This document shows positions 59,748 through 64,000 of a stretch of DNA of 64,000 nucleotides, piece by piece (position 1 is the stretch's first letter; every line of letters begins with the position of its first letter). Made by a program: the position numbers and the translations under genes. This stretch comes from Deltaproteobacteria bacterium (GTDB lineage: Bacteria > Desulfobacterota > Desulfobacteria > Desulfobacterales > Desulfatibacillaceae). The notes under the pieces are model-generated. The model saw only the letters and a program-made list of their open reading frames with translations. It was not told where the DNA came from and ran no database searches. The stretch lies in the NCBI GenBank assembly GCA_016235345.1, contig JACRLG010000020.1, positions 1 through 64,000 of the forward strand, read 5' to 3'.

Positions 59748-60809
59748 CTACACAGGCACAATCCAGTTGAACGGGTCGCTGGCCCGCCCATACTGGATGT
59801 CGGTAATGGCCTTGTAGAACCTGTTGGCCACCGGCCCCACGGAGCCGTCGCCGATCTTTATCACCTGGTCCTTGTACCGAAGTTCGCCCACCGGGCTGAT
59901 GACTGCTGCTGTGCCGGTTCCGAAGCACTCGTCCAGTTTTCCCTTGGCGTGGGCTTCCATGACCTCGTCTATGGAGATGCGGCGCTCGGACACCTTCATG
60001 TTCCAGTGGCGGGCGAGTTTTAAGACCGAGTCGCGGGTGACGCCCGGAAGGATGCTGCCCGAAAGGGACGGGGTGATCACTTCGCCGTCCAGCACGAAGA
60101 AGATGTTCATGGCACCGACTTCTTCAACATAGCGGCGCTCCACTCCGTCCAGCCACAGGACCTGGGTGTAGCCGTTCTCGTGGGCCTTTTCGCCGGCGTA
60201 GAGGCTTGCCGCGTAGTTGCCTGCGGTCTTGGTCTCGCCCACTCCGCCCGGCACGGCCCGCACGTAGCTCGTGGTGACCCAGATTTTGACGGGCGCGAAG
60301 CCCTCCGGGTAGTAAGCGCCAACGGGCGACAGGATGATGAAGTAGGTGTAGGTGAAGCTCGCCCGCACTCCCAGGAAGGGGTCTGTGGCTATGATGGTGG
60401 GGCGGATGTAAAGCGATGTGCCTTCCGGGCGGGGCACCCACTCGCCCTCAAGCTCCACCAGTTTTTTGAGGCATTCGAGTCCGAAGGCCTCGTCTATGGG
60501 CGGAATGCAGAGCCTGCGGGCCGAGTTGTTCAGGCGCTCCAGGTTAGCCTGGGGCCTGAAAAGCTGAATCCTGTTTTCCGCCGTGCGATAGGCCTTGAGC
60601 CCCTCGAAAATGGCCTGGCCGTAATGAAAAACCATGGTGGAAGGGTCCATGGAAAGGGGGCCGTAGGGGGCGATCCTGGCGTTATGCCAGCCCTTTTCCT
60701 TTGAATAATCCATCAGGAACATGTGATCGGTGAAATAGGTGCCGAACCCGAGCTTGTTCTCATCGGGGCGATTTTTGAGGCTTTGTGATTTTGATATTGA
60801 AAGGTCCAT
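59748..60809 (-). CDS. ilvE: Branched-chain amino acid aminotransferase
   Basis: 353 aa PLP enzyme of fold type IV. The PLP lysine is in VGETKTAGNYAASL (about residue 200), EVGAMNIFFV and SGSILPGVTRDSVL are conserved phosphate- and substrate-binding segments. The length and the N-terminal FGTYFTDHMFLMDY fit the class II BCAT group. Transfers the last amino group in Ile, Leu and Val synthesis. GGAGC precedes the ATG. Stop TAG. Confidence 0.96.
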   Translation of the reverse strand: MDLSISKSQSLKNRPDENKLGFGTYFTDHMFLMDYSKEKGWHNARIAPYGPLSMDPSTMVFHYGQAIFEGLKAYRTAENRIQLFRPQANLERLNNSARRLCIPPIDEAFGLECLKKLVELEGEWVPRPEGTSLYIRPTIIATDPFLGVRASFTYTYFIILSPVGAYYPEGFAPVKIWVTTSYVRAVPGGVGETKTAGNYAASLYAGEKAHENGYTQVLWLDGVERRYVEEVGAMNIFFVLDGEVITPSLSGSILPGVTRDSVLKLARHWNMKVSERRISIDEVMEAHAKGKLDECFGTGTAAVISPVGELRYKDQVIKIGDGSVGPVANRFYKAITDIQYGRASDPFNWIVPV

Positions 60810-60843
60810 TAAAAAGCTCCTTGGTTGTTGACCGTTAGCGGAT

Positions 60844-61242
60844 TTACGCTATTTCCATCATATCGAACCGGACCGTTAAAGAGCGGGTGGGGGAAAAAAT
60901 TTTACCCGCCACAATTTTCAAGTCGCAGCCCGCAAGCGTTGCGGCAAGATGAACCGGAGAGGAGTCACCCTGTACGATCCGTCCCGAGGCCGACACGAAC
61001 TCGAAAAAGCCCTCGTATCGCTCGGTGACGGAAACCTCCTGAACCGGGTCCCAAACCCCTACAGTTGCGGGTGAAACAGTGCCGAAGACCCACACCAGGG
61101 CTTTTTCAACGCCTTTTTCCAGGGCGAATCGCGAAAGGCTTTCCACCACGTCGCTTCCCCTGGGGATGGCTTCGGAAAAAATCCGGCCTGCCCTTGCGGA
61201 ATTTTCAAGGGCCTGCGGCTGTATTTTTATTGCAGTGTCCAT
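60844..61242 (-). CDS. PPC/DUF296-domain protein
   Basis: 132 aa. The sequence fits the plant-and-prokaryote-conserved (PPC, DUF296) fold: IPRGSDVVESLSRFALEKG, WVFGTVSPATVGVWDP, YEGFFEFVSASGRIVQGDSS and VHLAATLAGCDLKIVAGKI. Such standalone bacterial proteins form trimers and are of unknown role; plant versions bind AT-rich DNA through an added hook. 34 nt upstream of ilvE on the same strand in minus order, so possibly co-transcribed. Confidence 0.75.
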   Translation of the reverse strand: MDTAIKIQPQALENSARAGRIFSEAIPRGSDVVESLSRFALEKGVEKALVWVFGTVSPATVGVWDPVQEVSVTERYEGFFEFVSASGRIVQGDSSPVHLAATLAGCDLKIVAGKIFSPTRSLTVRFDMMEIA

Positions 61243-61332
61243 AATCTTAACTAAATAAACCTGTCCGACGTTTGAATCAACAGGAATTTTTATGGATAAT
61301 GAGCGGATTTTCAGAACGCGGCCCGGCCAAGA

Positions 61333-62028
61333 TCAGGATTTCACCGCCGTAATGACCGACTGGGTGCCGAACATGAAGCGCCTCACGTTGACGACCCTAA
61401 GCCCCGCCTGCCCCATCACCTTTGAGAGGGCTTCCGTGGAGAGAAAATTCTGCGTGGTTTCCGGGAGATAGGTGTAGGCCGACCTGTTTCCAGAAACAAG
61501 GCTTCCAAGAAAGGGAATGACGTACTTCAGATGAACCCTGATGAAGGGCAGAAGCGGGGAATCGGGCGGGGGGGAGGTTTCCAGGCAGACCACCCGGCCC
61601 CCGCGCTTCAGGACCCTGGCCTGCTCGGAAAAAGCCGCGAGCGGGTCCGGCACGTTCCGCACAAGGTAGCCCGACGTGACCGCGTCAAAGGATTCGTCGG
61701 CAAAGGGAAGGGCCGTGGCGTCGGCGAGCACCCAGCTTATGCGCCCGGCCCCCGGCCTCTTGCGGGCGATGGCCAGCATCTCCGGGGAAAAATCGGCGCC
61801 GGTGATGGCGGCTTCGGGCCAGCGCCTCAAAAGCTCAATGGAGATTCCCCCGGTTCCGGCCCCGGCGTCAAGGACGCTTCCCCCCTTGGGAGGGGCCGCC
61901 ATTTCCGCCACGCACCTTCTCCAGGATCGGTCTTGTCCAAGGGTCATGAGAAGGTTCATCAGGTCGTAATTTTTGGATATGCCGTCAAACATGGCCCGGA
62001 CGTCTTCGGGCCTTTTTTCGATCTTCAT
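61333..62028 (-). CDS. ubiE: Demethylmenaquinone/ubiquinone methyltransferase
   Basis: 231 aa SAM-dependent C-methyltransferase. VRAMFDGISKNYDLMNLLMT is the family N-terminus, SAM motif I is VLDAGAGTGGISIELL, and DATALPFADESFDAVTSGY and VRNVPDPLAAF follow. In a sulfate reducer it makes menaquinone, the electron carrier used by Qmo. Preceded by the CPBP protease gene with a 22-nt gap. Confidence 0.95.
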   Translation of the reverse strand: MKIEKRPEDVRAMFDGISKNYDLMNLLMTLGQDRSWRRCVAEMAAPPKGGSVLDAGAGTGGISIELLRRWPEAAITGADFSPEMLAIARKRPGAGRISWVLADATALPFADESFDAVTSGYLVRNVPDPLAAFSEQARVLKRGGRVVCLETSPPPDSPLLPFIRVHLKYVIPFLGSLVSGNRSAYTYLPETTQNFLSTEALSKVMGQAGLRVVNVRRFMFGTQSVITAVKS

Positions 62029-62050
62029 TGCGCCCCTTTCGGGTGATTCG

Positions 62051-62704
62051 TCAGGCGATGGGAAAAACCGCGAAAATCACCACGCCCCACACGCTGTGGG
62101 AAATAATGAGGGCCGGAACGCGCCCCAGTTTAAGGAACATGAAGCCCCAGAAAAGCCCGGCCACCACCGCCGCTCCCATCAGCATGAAATTTTTGGCGGG
62201 CAGGTTCACCAGGGCGTAAAGGGCCGTGGCGAGTGCTATGCCCTTGTACGGGCCAAGCCGCTCCATCAGGTTTTTCTGGAGGAATCCGCGCCAGTAAATT
62301 TCCTCGCAAGGACCGGTCACGAAAAGCAGAATCGGCAGAATGAGGCCCGCCCCGGTTCCCTCGCCCTTCTGATATAGCCCGCCCACCTGGATGTCCGCGA
62401 ATGAAAAAAGAAGCCTGGACACGGCGTTTCCAGCGAAAAAGATGAAATAAAGGGCCGCCGCTGAGGCGAGTCCCCACAGGAGGTCCTTTTTGGTGAAGGC
62501 GAACCACTGCGACGGCCTTTCGCCGAAATACGCAGCAAGGCAGGCCAGGCACGCGGCGGAACATGCTATCTTGATCCAGAAATTTCCCAAGGCCACGTAA
62601 AATGAGAAAAACCAAAGAACAGCCGCCACGGCCACGCTGGCGGCAAGAACGAGGCTTGACGGGGCCTTTGAAGCGGAAGACTTTTGAAGAGCAAGCGAAA
62701 CCAT
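62051..62704 (-). CDS. CPBP-family intramembrane protease
   Basis: 217 aa with about six to seven membrane helices. The catalytic motif 1 is CEEIYWRGFL (Glu-Glu-x-x-x-Arg), and a His in SHSVWGVVIF matches motif 3; the FxxxN-like block around LYALVNLPAKN fits motif 2. The start is uncertain: ATG at 62704 is chosen over one 22 codons upstream. Substrate unknown; the family includes CAAX prenyl proteases and bacteriocin immunity proteins. Confidence 0.85.
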   Translation of the reverse strand: MVSLALQKSSASKAPSSLVLAASVAVAAVLWFFSFYVALGNFWIKIACSAACLACLAAYFGERPSQWFAFTKKDLLWGLASAAALYFIFFAGNAVSRLLFSFADIQVGGLYQKGEGTGAGLILPILLFVTGPCEEIYWRGFLQKNLMERLGPYKGIALATALYALVNLPAKNFMLMGAAVVAGLFWGFMFLKLGRVPALIISHSVWGVVIFAVFPIA

Positions 62705-62825
62705 CGGAAAAACCCCGAAGAACGTTCCAGGAAAGTTACCAGGGGGAAAGGTTTCCAACTTTTGTCGCATCGCGTCAACGAAATTTTACCCTGGACGGAT
62801 TTATGGGGAATTTTCCGGAGAGGCT

Positions 62826-64000
62826 TTACGATGTGACGTCAATGATCACGTCGGAAGTGTCCAGAGGCCCGTGCATCAATAGATCAATGGCAACATGGGC
62901 CGCCTTGGCCTCCTGTGGAAAGACGAAATCCAGCGAGGTCATCTGCCTCAAGTTTTCCGCAACGCGGGTGATGAGCATGGCAAGGTCGCCCTCGGCGATC
63001 CGGGCGTTTTTGGCGGTTTCCTCCCAGCTTTTTCCGCTGGCCCAGTCGTAGACGGCGGCGGCGGGCCAGGGCGAGAGCGAGCGCACGGAAAAGCCCCGGC
63101 TCATCATGAGGTCGGTCAAAGGCGTCAGGCCCTCCACCAGCCTGTTGTAGGCCACAACGAGCTTTTTGGGGGCGTCGCCCGCGCCCGGACCTTCCTCCAT
63201 CTCCTTTTCCTGCACGAAAACAGCCACCATGGCGGCCAGGATGCGCGGATCATTCTTCGGAAGAAGGTTTTTCCTGAAGCACTCGCCGATGAAGAGCGGA
63301 AGGTCCACCCGGAGCCTGCTGGCCCAGATTCCGTCCTCGGTGAGCCTGTCGTCCGGCCCCACGTAGGAAAGCTCCTTCAGAAACTCCAGGTGCCGCAGAA
63401 ACTCCCTCCACAGGAAATTCGGGTTGGCGGCGTCCCTGTACCAGCCGAGACGCTTGTCCTTGGCCTTTTTTTCCCTGTCCATCAAAAATCGCGCGAAAGA
63501 CTGGTCCAGAACGATGTGTACGTCCTCAGGAGTGTGGGACAGAAGAAGGTTCAAGACCATTGAAAAATCGATCTTGAGCCTGGATATCACGGGCCCCGCC
63601 CCTGCCGCCACCAGGGCCCCCACGCGCTCCAGGTCCATGTGTGCGCCCGGAACCATGAGGGCAAAACCAATGCTGTCCAGGCCCCTTCGGCCCGCGCGGC
63701 CCGTCATCTGGTGGAACTCGGTGGGGGTTAGGGGCATGAACTCCATGCCGTTGAACCTGTCCGAGTTGAAGATCACCACGGTCCTTGCGGGAAAGTTGAC
63801 GCCCGCCGCCACCGTTGAGGTTGCGAAAACGGCGTCCAGGAGCCCTTCCTCCATCAGTCCCTCAACCACCAGTTTCCAGGCAGGAAGGTGCCCGGAATGG
63901 TGGGCCGCCGCAGCGCAGGAGGTGAGAAAGGACACCTGCTTGTGGCCCGCAAGATGAGGGTTGCGCTCGAACACACCAGCGAGGCATTCTTTTATGCGGC
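62826..64000 (-). CDS. Ski2-like DEAD/DEAH helicase, 5' part outside the window
   Basis: 391 visible residues, open to the window edge. C-terminal half of RecA domain 2 with AFATSTVAAGVNFPARTVVI (motif V) and MTGRAGRRGLDS (motif VI), then a helical domain typical of Ski2/Mtr4 or Hel308 relatives. CAAAAHHSGHLPAWK is motif IV-like region. Bacterial members are of unknown role, some in RNA processing or defence. Internal GTG near 63974 is not a start since the frame is open to the edge. Confidence 0.85.
   Translation of the reverse strand, partial: RIKECLAGVFERNPHLAGHKQVSFLTSCAAAAHHSGHLPAWKLVVEGLMEEGLLDAVFATSTVAAGVNFPARTVVIFNSDRFNGMEFMPLTPTEFHQMTGRAGRRGLDSIGFALMVPGAHMDLERVGALVAAGAGPVISRLKIDFSMVLNLLLSHTPEDVHIVLDQSFARFLMDREKKAKDKRLGWYRDAANPNFLWREFLRHLEFLKELSYVGPDDRLTEDGIWASRLRVDLPLFIGECFRKNLLPKNDPRILAAMVAVFVQEKEMEEGPGAGDAPKKLVVAYNRLVEGLTPLTDLMMSRGFSVRSLSPWPAAAVYDWASGKSWEETAKNARIAEGDLAMLITRVAENLRQMTSLDFVFPQEAKAAHVAIDLLMHGPLDTSDVIIDVTS

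Noticed and set aside
1-64000. CRISPR array, rRNA, tRNA or complete insertion sequence
   Set aside because: No regularly spaced direct repeats, no rRNA-like stretch, no convincing tRNA cloverleaf and no transposase frame were found by reading both strands; a tRNAscan or IS search could still find something I missed.

Overview
The window is about 60% GC and reads as chromosome of a sulfate-reducing member of the Desulfobacterota, most likely a relative of the Desulfobacteraceae or Desulfosarcinaceae. The main evidence is a full dissimilatory sulfate-reduction core: aprBA (18128-20626), qmoABC (21036-26035) and a convergent sat (27900-29183). It is supported by heme/siroheme and cytochrome c assembly genes, by orphan TRAP-type binding proteins, and by a 2-hydroxyacyl-CoA dehydratase / benzoyl-CoA reductase-like radical enzyme cluster. 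No rRNA, tRNA, CRISPR array or intact insertion sequence was seen.

Layout. 1-6144: an ATP-driven radical dehydratase/reductase cluster with two catalytic-type subunits, two separate activases and a ferredoxin-like protein; the first catalytic subunit carries an in-frame TAG at codon 26. 6453-8895 (minus): phosphofructokinase and arabinose-5-phosphate isomerase. 9223-10116: a low-GC TIR-domain gene that looks acquired. 10510-13420 (minus): an orphan ribbon-helix-helix antitoxin flanked by a duplicated gene tail, two YkgJ-type Cys-cluster proteins and dgt. 13564-17582: small housekeeping and regulatory genes including a MucR/Ros regulator. 17730-29317: the sulfate-reduction core with long hairpin-rich leaders. 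29375-37615 (minus): uvrB and a tightly packed siroheme/heme/cytochrome/fabD operon. 37792-40386: clpB. 40474-44471 (minus): two paralogous DctP-type proteins with C-terminal peptidoglycan-binding domains, flanking a methyltransferase. 44998-49282: a degenerate caspase-fold/Ig-like exported protein followed by a membrane kinase-SUMF1 fusion. 49530-55068: a six-gene coupled operon of unknown pathway. 55122-64000: a TMTC-like membrane protein, tatA, ssb, queH, a Dus enzyme, ilvE, ubiE and a helicase cut by the window edge.

Three interspersed repeat families lie in the intergenic DNA. Family A (about 120 bp; 3858, 6147, 6342, 59628, plus a decayed copy near 57898) is the most striking. Its copies share conserved blocks, but their helices are built from different, mutually complementary sequences, and four of the five sit 3 or 15 nt beyond a stop codon in the same orientation relative to the gene. 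Family B (about 125 bp; 15472, 42003, 44841) is another conserved imperfect hairpin. Family C (2782, 10434) is a palindromic element built on GTTGGGTG/CACCCAAC. These, the amber-interrupted dehydratase gene and the caspase/kinase pair are the main candidates for new biology.
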